Source of the DNA: Pseudoalteromonas fuliginea
GTDB lineage: Bacteria > Pseudomonadota > Gammaproteobacteria > Enterobacterales > Alteromonadaceae
Direction: 5' to 3'
Assembly (NCBI RefSeq): GCF_000690055.1
Contig: NZ_JJNZ01000067.1
Location: 1-57,222 of the forward strand
DNA: 57,222 nucleotides
Numbering within the stretch: the first letter of the stretch is position 1; each line of letters begins with the position of its first letter. This document shows positions 34,669 through 42,284 of the stretch, piece after piece. The position numbers were made by a program, and so were the translations under genes. The notes below the pieces were generated by a model. That model was not told where the DNA came from, ran no database searches, and saw nothing but the letters and a program-made list of their open reading frames with translations.

Positions 34669-35727
34669 TTAATTATTTAGTTCCGCAGTTTTAAGTTCGT
34701 CATCTAAATCATTTATTTCGTCTATAAAGCTCTCTAGCTGCTGCTCAACTAAACCATTGTCACTCGCAAAGTAAGCTAGATGAAAGACTGCATCGCCCTC
34801 ATTTACTAATGGCATCGTTTGTTGGCCAATAACAATCCCACCTTTAGGTGCTAAAAGCTCAAGTTCAGAGTCACCCAACGGACTACTAATATAAGCAAGT
34901 ATTTGGCCCTTAATTACACGTTCGCCCAATGATACTTGAGCACGAACAATGCCATCAACTTCTGCGCGTATCCAACTTGTAGAACCTGCAATAATCGGAT
35001 CCGGTAATTTTTTCGGGCGTTTGCCACGAATCATTTTTAAGTGACGCATAACATAATCAACGCCCTGCACACCGGCTGCAATTGCAATAGGATCAAATCG
35101 TAGTGCTTCACCTGCTTCATAGGTTATAACAGGTATGCCTAAGTTAGCCGCTTCGCTGCGAAGAGAGCCATTACGCAGTGATGCATCTATAACCGCTGGC
35201 GTGCCAAATGCTTTAGCCATTTCAGCTGTTGCTTCATCTGCTAAATTAGCACGAATTTGTGGCAAATTAGTTCGGTGAATAGCCCCCGTATGTAAATCAA
35301 TGATATGCGTACAATGTACTGCTACTTGATTAAAAAACATATAAGCCATACGTCCTGCTAACGAGCCACGTTCAGAGCCTGGGAAACTGCGGTTCATATC
35401 ACGTCGATCTGGTAAGTAACGCGATTTATGAATAAAGCCAAACACATTCACAATAGGCACAGCTATTAACGTGCCACGTAACTGACTAGGATCTATTTTA
35501 GCAAGTAACTGGCGTACAACTTCTACGCCATTTAATTCATCACCATGAATAGCAGCACAGACCATTAGCACGGGTCCTTCCATTACACCATTTACCACTT
35601 CTATAGGAATATTAAGTGGTGAATGGGTGTAAAGCTTTGCGGCTTCTAAGGCAAGCGTTTTACGCTCGCCTACGCCAATCTGTTCACCTAATAAGGTAAA
35701 AGGACGGTTAATTTTAACCTTTGCCAC
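34669..35727 (-). CDS. AstE/AspA-like M14-type zinc hydrolase
   Basis: Member of the succinylglutamate desuccinylase/aspartoacylase branch of zinc carboxypeptidases (M14). The GTG at 35727 with an AAAGGA SD gives 352 residues and a 14-base overlap with rimK. Two in-frame ATG codons upstream (35754, 35772) are alternatives. Zinc ligands H61 and E64 lie in AAIHGDELNG, and H146 in IDLHTG. The C-terminal third is a lipoyl-like beta barrel (SLGERVIKGQILAYISSP). The position directly behind a glutamate ligase suggests it cleaves an acyl-amino-acid or a glutamyl tail. The true substrate is unknown. Confidence 0.85.
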   Translation of the reverse strand: MAKVKINRPFTLLGEQIGVGERKTLALEAAKLYTHSPLNIPIEVVNGVMEGPVLMVCAAIHGDELNGVEVVRQLLAKIDPSQLRGTLIAVPIVNVFGFIHKSRYLPDRRDMNRSFPGSERGSLAGRMAYMFFNQVAVHCTHIIDLHTGAIHRTNLPQIRANLADEATAEMAKAFGTPAVIDASLRNGSLRSEAANLGIPVITYEAGEALRFDPIAIAAGVQGVDYVMRHLKMIRGKRPKKLPDPIIAGSTSWIRAEVDGIVRAQVSLGERVIKGQILAYISSPLGDSELELLAPKGGIVIGQQTMPLVNEGDAVFHLAYFASDNGLVEQQLESFIDEINDLDDELKTAELNN

Positions 35728-36619
35728 GTGTCGCTGTTCCTTTACTTGAAGCATTCTTTTCGATGAAGTCAATCACCATACCTGCAATATCTTTACCTGT
35801 TGCGATCTCAATACCCTCAAGACCAGGTGATGAGTTTACTTCCATCACAAGTGGCCCACGAGATGAGCGAAGTAAATCGACACCAGCCACATTTAAGCCC
35901 ATTGATTTAGCGGCTGCAACTGCTGTTTTACGCTCCTCAGGAGTAATACGTACTAATGTCGCGCTACCACCACGGTGAAGATTAGAACGGAACTCACCTT
36001 CTTGTGCTTGGCGCTTCATTGCTGCAATTACTTTATCGCCCAATACGAAACAACGAATATCTGCACCACCTGCCTCTTTAATATATTCCTGAACCATAAT
36101 ATTAGCTTTTAAGCCCATAAATGCTTCAATAACACTTTCAGCCGCTTTACGCGTCTCAGCAAGTACCACACCAATGCCTTGTGTACCTTCAAGTAATTTA
36201 ATAACTACCGGTGCACCGCCTACCATTTCCAGTAAGTCTTTTACATCATCTGGTTTACTAGCAAAACCTGTTACTGGCATACCAACGCCTTTGCGCGAAA
36301 GTAACTGAAGCGAGCGCAATTTGTCGCGCGAACGAGAAATAGCCACGGATTCGTTTACAGGGTAGACACCCATCATTTCAAACTGACGAAGTACCGAGCA
36401 ACCATAAAATGTAACCGATGCACCAATACGCGGGACGATTGCGTCAAATTCTTTTAAATTTTCACCGCGATAGTGAATTTCTGGTTGCTCTGAATTTATA
36501 TTCATATAGCAGCGTAGTGCGTCGATTACTTTAACTTCATGGCCACGCGCTTCTGCCGCTTCGATTAAACGACGTGTTGAATATAATTTTTTGTTACGAG
36601 ATAAAATACCGATTTTCAT
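35714..36619 (-). CDS. rimK: RimK family alpha-L-glutamate ligase
   Basis: ATP-grasp ligase. E. coli RimK adds glutamates to the C-terminus of ribosomal protein S6 and can make poly-alpha-glutamate. 301 residues (E. coli 300). The N-terminal preATP domain is MKIGILSRNKKLYSTRRL. ATP-grasp features are VVIKLLEGTQGIGVVLAE, MVQEYIKEAGGADIRCFV and the metal-binding VMEVNSSPGLEGIE. It is the middle gene of a three-gene cluster, 71 bases after the RimB-like protease and overlapping the M14 hydrolase. SD AAGG. Confidence 0.94.
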   Translation of the reverse strand: MKIGILSRNKKLYSTRRLIEAAEARGHEVKVIDALRCYMNINSEQPEIHYRGENLKEFDAIVPRIGASVTFYGCSVLRQFEMMGVYPVNESVAISRSRDKLRSLQLLSRKGVGMPVTGFASKPDDVKDLLEMVGGAPVVIKLLEGTQGIGVVLAETRKAAESVIEAFMGLKANIMVQEYIKEAGGADIRCFVLGDKVIAAMKRQAQEGEFRSNLHRGGSATLVRITPEERKTAVAAAKSMGLNVAGVDLLRSSRGPLVMEVNSSPGLEGIEIATGKDIAGMVIDFIEKNASSKGTATRGKG

Positions 36620-36690
36620 AGTTAAAACCTTAACTAAATTGTATGCATTAATTATTTATGGCTGATTTTCAGACATAAAATTCAATACTT

Positions 36691-37113
36691 TTATAATAAA
36701 TGAGATAAAGCCGTGTCAACAATGACACGATTTTCCATGGCTGTACGCCCTAATAACATTCTAAACTTCATTGTTGCTCGACTGGTTAAAGTCATCTCTA
36801 TAGGCCAGCTATGCTTACCCGCATGCAATGTTGTTTCTATAAAATAACGTAATTCTTTTTGTCCACTTGAGCTTGTTACGTTTTTTATTTTTTTAACCTT
36901 TGCATTACAAGTGATTTTCGTTTGTTCATCATCTTGCAATGGCTGGGCTGTAAACTTAACCCATTTTTCTCCATCAACTTCGTACTCTTCAATGTTAATA
37001 GCATGAATACATGATGTACGAGCGCCTGTATCAATTTTAGCTTTTATTCGCTCAATACCCAGTTCAGGTAAGCTCAACCACTCACGCCAACCAATAGTGA
37101 TCTTTGTCGTCAT
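36691..37113 (-). CDS. rimB: RimB-like retropepsin-type protease
   Basis: 140 residues of the family once called ATP-dependent zinc protease (Pfam 05618). The aspartic-protease-like motif DTGA lies at 28-31 (KAKIDTGARTSCIHA). A second conserved stretch, MTLTSRATMKFRMLLGRTAM, corresponds to the hydrophobic-hydrophobic-Gly region. In Pseudomonas the related RimB is encoded with RimK and is reported to remove RimK-added glutamates. Strong SD (AAGGGC). First gene of the cluster. Confidence 0.83.
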   Translation of the reverse strand: MTTKITIGWREWLSLPELGIERIKAKIDTGARTSCIHAINIEEYEVDGEKWVKFTAQPLQDDEQTKITCNAKVKKIKNVTSSSGQKELRYFIETTLHAGKHSWPIEMTLTSRATMKFRMLLGRTAMENRVIVDTALSHLL

Positions 37114-37404
37114 AAATGTGCCCTTAATAAAAAAGTGACTTATACGCTACAGGTAAAAAAACACCAACAAAATAAATTTATCCCGTCGACAAGTGAATTT
37201 GATTGATAAATATCGACCGCAAACTTCACTATATTTTTCTACTGCACAGTTAACTATCTTGGTTTGCTAGCAATTTAATTCACACCAAATTTATGCTTTA
37301 TTAATTTAAAAACTAACTTATTAAAAATAAAGATAAGTCTATTTTGATTAAGTAGATACACTATAGTTAACAGTATTAAAAATACACTATTATGAGAAAC
37401 TAAT

Positions 37405-38376
37405 ATGATTAATGGTTTACTCCACGCCCTAGTTCTTGACGAACGAGGTGGTGCACGCCCCATTTCAAACACTGATGAGCTACATAATTGGAAACCTGGA
37501 CAGGGTAAGCTCTGGGTACACATGGATTACAGTCAAACAGAAGTCGTTACATGGCTTAAAAATTGTGATTTTTTAACCGATTACGAGCTAGAGTCGTTAA
37601 CCGCAGATGAGACTCGCCCACGTATTACATCAGCCACAAATGGTCACATGCTATTTTTACGCGGGGTGAATTTAAACCCGGCGCAAAGCCCTGAAGATAT
37701 GGTATCAATTCGCTTTTTCATTAATGAAGATATTGTAATTACGACACGTAAACGTCGATTATTATCAATTCAAGATATTTTAACATCGTTTAGTAGTAAT
37801 ACCGGCCCATGCAACATATCAGAATTAGTATGCGCAATAGCACAAAAATTGACATCACGAATGCAAAACGTCATTGATTCGCTTGATGAAACATTAGATG
37901 ATTTTGAAGAAGAAATAGACGAACCAAGTAAACCTTTTGATAACCAAGGGTTATCGCAACTGCGTCGCCAAACAATCGCCTTAAAGCGCTACTTAAGGCC
38001 GCAAAAAGAAGCATTAAGCAGTATGGTGAACAACCACTATCCATGGTTATTTGATGACGATAAAGCAAAGTTAAATGAAACGACAAATTTGCTTATTCGC
38101 TATCTAGAAGAGCTAGATAGTTCCATAGAGCGGGCACAAATTATTCAACAAACAATCACAAACCAAGTGTCTGAGCAATTAAATCAGCGCATGTACGTCA
38201 TGTCGGTTGTCGCTGCTTTATTCTTACCTCTGGGGTTTTTAACTGGCTTATTAGGTGTGAACGTAGGGGGCATACCTGGCACAGAGAGTCCATATGCATT
38301 TACGTTATTTGTGGTTTTTTTAATCGTATTAACGGGCAGTATTGGCATTTACTTTAAAAACAAAAAATGGTTATAA
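37405..38376 (+). CDS. zntB: Zinc transporter ZntB (CorA family)
   Basis: CorA-type pentameric metal transporter. 323 residues (E. coli ZntB 327). A large N-terminal cytoplasmic domain opens with the ZntB-like LVLDERGGARPISN. A long coiled helix spans about 155-265. Two C-terminal TM segments (about 270-292 and 300-318) are separated by the signature loop, here GVN rather than CorA's GMN. GAGA precedes the ATG. It ends in a hairpin and is monocistronic. Zn2+ is inferred from family resemblance only. Confidence 0.88.
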   Translation: MINGLLHALVLDERGGARPISNTDELHNWKPGQGKLWVHMDYSQTEVVTWLKNCDFLTDYELESLTADETRPRITSATNGHMLFLRGVNLNPAQSPEDMVSIRFFINEDIVITTRKRRLLSIQDILTSFSSNTGPCNISELVCAIAQKLTSRMQNVIDSLDETLDDFEEEIDEPSKPFDNQGLSQLRRQTIALKRYLRPQKEALSSMVNNHYPWLFDDDKAKLNETTNLLIRYLEELDSSIERAQIIQQTITNQVSEQLNQRMYVMSVVAALFLPLGFLTGLLGVNVGGIPGTESPYAFTLFVVFLIVLTGSIGIYFKNKKWL

Positions 38377-38402
38377 ATTAAATTCATATACTATCAACGA
38401 GT

Positions 38403-38440
38403 ATAAAAGCCACTCTACTTTGAATTAAAGTGGCTTTATA
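38403..38440. terminator. Hairpin between zntB and the alginate lyase gene
   Basis: aaagccact/agtggcttt, a 9-bp stem with a 14-base loop between converging genes. It can serve both strands, although the T runs are short. Confidence 0.65.
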
Positions 38441-38452
38441 AATAATACTTAA

Positions 38453-39646
38453 TTATTTAGTTACTCGAGTATAGCTAACATTTGTCATTGTGATTTTAGA
38501 TTTAGTAATACCTAAATCTTTAAAGCACTCTTTAAAGGAGTTTGAATTACCCGATTCACCACAATTATCTAATGTATATGGGTCTTGCGATTGTAGGTAG
38601 TTACCAAATTTGAAGTAAGATTCGGAATCATCTTCGACCGGAATACCAAAAGTACTGCCAAGTGCGGTTACATCAACATCACCGTAATTATTCACAACTT
38701 TTAAATTAAATGAACCACCACTGGTTATAGTACCTAGTGCAAACTTTTCTTCATTACCACTGGTGTTACGCAAACGTACATACACGTCAAAAACACCATT
38801 ATTTGCAGTACTATCATCAAAACCTGACTCTGACGAATCAGACACATACACTTTCATAATAGTGCCTGTATCACTTGCATGGTGTTGGGCAACAATAGTT
38901 TTTCCACCATCGGACATTTCAACTTTAACATTAGCTTCAAATACTTCGTAAGTGTCAGTCATCGCAACACGTAAATTAGATTTAACTTTATACTCATGAC
39001 GCCAACCATTTCCATTAGGCGTAATATGTTGCGCTTCTAATGGCACAAATACTAATGTGCTATCGTTAACCAATGGATTAGGATTATCCCCCTCTAAATC
39101 AAAAATACTACCACTTGTAATACTGCTTGGAATATTACTTCCGCCACCAGTATCACCGCCGCCAGTGTCACCCCCACCAGTGTCACCCCCACCAGAGCCG
39201 CCACTGCTTAGCGTAAAATCATCAAAACGTACATCATTCGAACTATTATTATGTTTAGCAAAAACTTGTAATGAATCCGTATTCGCAGAAGTAAAGGTTT
39301 TAGATACTTTAGTCCACGAAGAAACATCAAACTTCTCGCTTTTAAACAAACCATTCAGATCATTGACTCCAATTTCACCTTTGCCTAGTACGTACGCACT
39401 TAATGTGTATTGAGTGTTTCTTTCTATATCAACAACTTGATGTACACGACCAGGGCTACCTTGAATTTTTAAGGATTTGGATCCTTTGTAAGCACTTCCC
39501 GAAATAGCTGCTGGTTCGACTTCATTCCAATTACTCCAGCCGTCTTCAAAACCAGCATTATTAATCGTTGCTGCTTGCAAAAAACTTGAGCTTGTAGTCA
39601 TTATTGCAAAAATAAATAGGGATTTTTGATTAATCATTATCTTCAT
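38453..39646 (-). CDS. Secreted alginate lyase, PL18/PL7-like, with N-terminal beta-sandwich module
   Basis: Probably cleaves alginate by beta-elimination outside the cell. From the ATG at 39646, 397 residues: signal peptide to about residue 25, a carbohydrate-binding-type beta-sandwich (about 27-147), a Gly/Asp/Thr linker of three GGGDT repeats, and a catalytic jelly roll (about 175-397) with WRHEYKVK, VAQHHAS and YFKFGNYLQSQ. These correspond to the R-E-R, QIH and YFKAG motifs of the alginate-lyase-2 fold. The 130-residue spacing of Lys220 to Tyr350 matches the catalytic pair I recall for Pseudoalteromonas PL18 enzymes. ATGs at 39637 and 39664 are alternative starts. Confidence 0.85.
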   Translation of the reverse strand: MKIMINQKSLFIFAIMTTSSSFLQAATINNAGFEDGWSNWNEVEPAAISGSAYKGSKSLKIQGSPGRVHQVVDIERNTQYTLSAYVLGKGEIGVNDLNGLFKSEKFDVSSWTKVSKTFTSANTDSLQVFAKHNNSSNDVRFDDFTLSSGGSGGGDTGGGDTGGGDTGGGSNIPSSITSGSIFDLEGDNPNPLVNDSTLVFVPLEAQHITPNGNGWRHEYKVKSNLRVAMTDTYEVFEANVKVEMSDGGKTIVAQHHASDTGTIMKVYVSDSSESGFDDSTANNGVFDVYVRLRNTSGNEEKFALGTITSGGSFNLKVVNNYGDVDVTALGSTFGIPVEDDSESYFKFGNYLQSQDPYTLDNCGESGNSNSFKECFKDLGITKSKITMTNVSYTRVTK

Positions 39647-40021
39647 TTCTCCGAACCTGCACATGAAAATAATCTAACAGCCTAGTTTAGTGGCATTTCC
39701 ACCGAACCTAGATCACCGCCTGTAAACAGGTTTCAACTTGTGTTTGTGTAACTGGTAATTTAATTTTAGATAAAAAACAATAATTGGACTTACAAAAATA
39801 AATTACCAATTGATATTGCCAGTGTGGCGAGACACAAGTTATATCTCTTGAAATAAATTTGCAATAATTAATTCAATAGGTAATAAGTATTAATACCATT
39901 TCTATTTTTGATTAAACACATACTAAAAATGATTTAAAACAATAACTAACATTAATTAAAATATAGAAATGATAGAATTTAAATTTTTTAAAATAATGAA
40001 TAAGTATCAAAAACACAAAAA

Positions 40022-40118
40022 ATTGGTATACCAATAAAATACAATTTAAAAATTTGCATAAACAAAAATACTGGTCTAGTCTTTTTTATAAATACCACGC
40101 CAATATTGGTTGACCAAT
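40022..40118. promoter_or_regulatory. Two ATTGGT-NN-ACCAAT palindromes, operator candidates
   Basis: ATTGGTATACCAAT (40022-40035) is a perfect 14-bp palindrome, and ATTGGTTGACCAAT (40105-40118) has the same arms with a different centre, 83 bases away. The first closely resembles the consensus I recall for the GntR-family uronate regulators UxuR/ExuR (AAATTGGTATACCAATTT). The pair lies about 380-470 bases upstream of the alginate lyase gene. The ends of the local ATACCAATT elements share the half-site, so a repeat origin is also possible. Confidence 0.5.
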
Positions 40119-40449
40119 TAAACTTACTTAAAGTAAATATAAGATAAAAAGTCACTTAACAATGGCAACATAGAGAATGCTCTAAACATGAAACTTCGTA
40201 CCCGTTGCATTAATAAATTAAGCAATGGGTAAATGGTTTAATAACAAGGTAAAAAATACAGGTTCAAATGGGGGGGTTAACGCAGCAAGTGAATTATTCA
40301 TGTGGCTCGAACGGTCAATGCTTTAAAAAATAGATACTAATACACTTAAGCAAGCCTTAACCTGTACATGAAGTTTATTAAGAAAATAAAAAATTCAGTT
40401 ATCACTTTCATACATTTCACCTATTTTAGTGAGGTATTAAAACTTATTT

Positions 40450-40600
40450 ATCTTTCGAGGTTAAATATACAGCAATGTATTTTTTAGGCAGAGCCTATGG
40501 TGTGTGATTATTTCCCCTAAATAGGCGATAACACAACATAAATACCACACATTATCAGCCCTTTGAGTTCGCCCTAGGCCGATTGACTCTTTGTTTTTTG
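40450..40600. repeat. Diverged relative of MITE element A
   Basis: Shared blocks with 23975-24130 in the same order: tctttc-aggttaaat, aggcagagcctatg, ggcgataac, ccctttg-gttc, cctagg and gactctttgtt. The terminal ctagggtctgt repeats are not found here, so this is a decayed or truncated copy. Confidence 0.7.
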
Positions 40601-40777
40601 TCTATATGACTATAGTTAAGGTGTATGTTCTGGACACAGAAGCTTTGCTCGGCTTCTACTCATTTTGTGTAGATGTAAGACAGTAGGGTAATGCTGGAGC
40701 TTTTACTAAATCACCTTGAACTCTGGATAATAAATCTATCTCAAGCAGTTATTTTCAGCGCTAACTGCATTGAATTT

Positions 40778-40984
40778 ATACCAATTCACTTAATTAAGTG
40801 ACCTGTTTTTTAGGTAAAAACCATGTCGATAACAAACAAAAAATTAGTTATTTAGTTGTTATAACTAATTGTTCTTACATGACTCTATCTTCTGTAACCA
40901 TGTAGTCGTATATCAGATATTTTTAACACAATTAGCTTCAGATTTAATCCCTCAAATTGATTAAGCACTATTGCGGATTGGTAT
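40778..40984. mobile_element. ATACCAATT-ended repeat element
   Basis: About 207 bases bounded by ataccaatt and attggtat, with an internal perfect hairpin attagttat/ataactaat near 40847-40872. No ORF. It shares its ends with the element at 24311-24472, but the interiors differ. Confidence 0.5.
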
Positions 40985-41020
40985 CATACACCTCGATAAT
41001 ACTCACTTTCAAAAGACATT

Positions 41021-41055
41021 AAAAAAGGCAAGCATCTATAATGCTCGCCTTTTAT
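41021..41055 (-). terminator. Terminator after rraB
   Basis: Minus strand: aaaaggcgagcat/atgcttgcctttt stem (one G-U), five-base loop, T run. It begins 19 bases past the rraB stop. Confidence 0.85.
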
Positions 41056-41073
41056 TTATGGTTATGCAGCTAA

Positions 41074-41409
41074 TTACTCTTGAAAGTAAGTGCCCCAACC
41101 GTCATATTCTACTTCACATTCGACGGCTAATTGCGCTAATTTATCAACGTCTTCCATTATCACGTCTACATCAAGTTCAGCTTCAACAACGATGTCAAAA
41201 CTCCAAATTTTACTGCCATCTTCAAGCTCAAGCTCTGCAGGCTCTTCAACATCGTAACCCAATTTGAACGCAGCAAGGGCTGCTTGTTCCAATTTAGGGA
41301 AATCTTCACACACAAAGTGGTGCTCTACTTCATAAAGTATTTCAGGATCAGATCCGTCTTCGAGTAATGAAGATACAATGTCTTCACTTATTTCACGCCA
41401 GTTTTCCAT
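41074..41409 (-). CDS. rraB: Ribonuclease E inhibitor RraB
   Basis: Binds RNase E and modulates mRNA decay. 111 residues. The family segments SLLEDGSDPEILYEVEHHF, AALAAFKLGYDVEEP and VEYDGWGTYFQE line up with E. coli RraB, which has a longer acidic tail (138) absent here. The ATG shares one base with the plsC stop (TAATG), so the two are translationally coupled. Confidence 0.93.
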   Translation of the reverse strand: MENWREISEDIVSSLLEDGSDPEILYEVEHHFVCEDFPKLEQAALAAFKLGYDVEEPAELELEDGSKIWSFDIVVEAELDVDVIMEDVDKLAQLAVECEVEYDGWGTYFQE

Positions 41410-42122
41410 TATTTATCTCTCACTTGAGCATCTAATTCAGTTATTTTAGCAGCCATAATATTGTGTACATTCTGGGCGTGCTCGCGCGCGCTAATACTTT
41501 CATCAAGTGATATAGGCGCTAACATTTCAATATAGATTGTACCATTATCCCAACGATTTAGCTTAATGGTTTTATGTGTTGTATTCATACACACCGGGAC
41601 TATTGGTACTTCAGCACTCATAGCAGTATGAAAAGCCCCTGTTTTAAAAGGTAATAATCCACGTCCATAACTGCGTGTGCCTTCGGCAAATACCCAAACA
41701 GACAACCCATCTTTCTTTATTTTTTCAGCAGCTTTCGAGATTGTACCTGCTGCTTTTGAACGATTTGCCCGATCAATTAAAATATTACCCGAAAGCCAAT
41801 AAAGCTGACCAAAAAATGGAATCCACTTTAAGCTCTTTTTGCCTAAACTTACGCAGTTTTTGGGCACCATTGCTGGCACTGTAAATAAATCGTAGCTATT
41901 TTGATGATTAGCAACATAAACGGCAGGACCAATATCAACAGCATCTTTATGACGTGTTAAAACTAATTTAACACCAATCATTTTAGCCATTGAGCCAAAC
42001 CAGCCCGCTATAATGTGTACGTTATTGGGATGAAATGGCCTTACTAATGATAATAGTAAGCCAAAAAAACAACTCAATAGTATAAATAGCAGCATAATAA
42101 AAATACGTATAACAGCGAGCAA
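41409..42122 (-). CDS. plsC: 1-acyl-sn-glycerol-3-phosphate acyltransferase
   Basis: Makes phosphatidic acid from lysophosphatidic acid at the inner membrane. 237 residues. An N-terminal TM segment (about 5-28) precedes the acyltransferase motifs NHQNSYD (HX4D), FAEGTRS and the VPIVPVCM block. The start is TTG at 42122: GGAG lies eight bases upstream, and the first ATG (42095) would cut the membrane segment. Co-transcribed and overlapping with rraB. Confidence 0.92.
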   Translation of the reverse strand: MLAVIRIFIMLLFILLSCFFGLLLSLVRPFHPNNVHIIAGWFGSMAKMIGVKLVLTRHKDAVDIGPAVYVANHQNSYDLFTVPAMVPKNCVSLGKKSLKWIPFFGQLYWLSGNILIDRANRSKAAGTISKAAEKIKKDGLSVWVFAEGTRSYGRGLLPFKTGAFHTAMSAEVPIVPVCMNTTHKTIKLNRWDNGTIYIEMLAPISLDESISAREHAQNVHNIMAAKITELDAQVRDK

Positions 42123-42229
42123 ATCGGCTTCTCCAAAAATCAGTTACAACTATTATAGCGTTATTTTATGACACAAACGAGACAATAGCGCACAAGTGTA
42201 CGCTGAAAAACTTTAAGTGCTTTATTTTA

Positions 42230-42262
42230 AAACAAAAACGGCCTGCAAATGCAGACCGTTTC
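42230..42262 (-). terminator. Terminator after parC
   Basis: Minus strand: AAACGGTCTGC/GCAGGCCGTTT stem (one G-U), four-base loop, then TT and further T-rich sequence. It lies 23 bases past the parC stop. Confidence 0.85.
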
Positions 42263-42284
42263 TAATTATACAAAAAGTAATTGA

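Larger units (their letters stand above)
39665..41020. other. Gene-free, repeat-rich 1.35-kb region upstream of the alginate lyase
   Basis: No convincing ORF on either strand. It holds two ATTGGT-NN-ACCAAT palindromes (40022-40035, 40105-40118), an imperfect stem cccgttgc/gcaatggg near 40208-40232, a diverged copy of MITE element A (about 40450-40600), a small agaagc/gcttct hairpin near 40643-40660, and an ATACCAATT-ended element (40778-40984). The first half, next to the lyase, is extremely AT-rich and is the likely regulatory region of that gene. Confidence 0.7.

Noticed and set aside
37275..37523. 82-codon minus-strand ORF across the zntB start
   Set aside because: It overlaps the start of a well-supported gene on the other strand, is low in complexity, and has no SD.
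39057..39413. 118-codon plus-strand ORF rich in Pro/Ser repeats
   Set aside because: It is the antisense reading of the GGGDT linker repeats of the alginate lyase.
38453..39646. The GGGDT linker as a phase-variable repeat
   Set aside because: Each unit is 15 bases and in frame, so changes would only alter linker length. Only three units are present.
40971..41267. 98-codon plus-strand ORF near the rraB end
   Set aside because: It runs antisense through the rraB terminator and coding region, and its composition is not protein-like.
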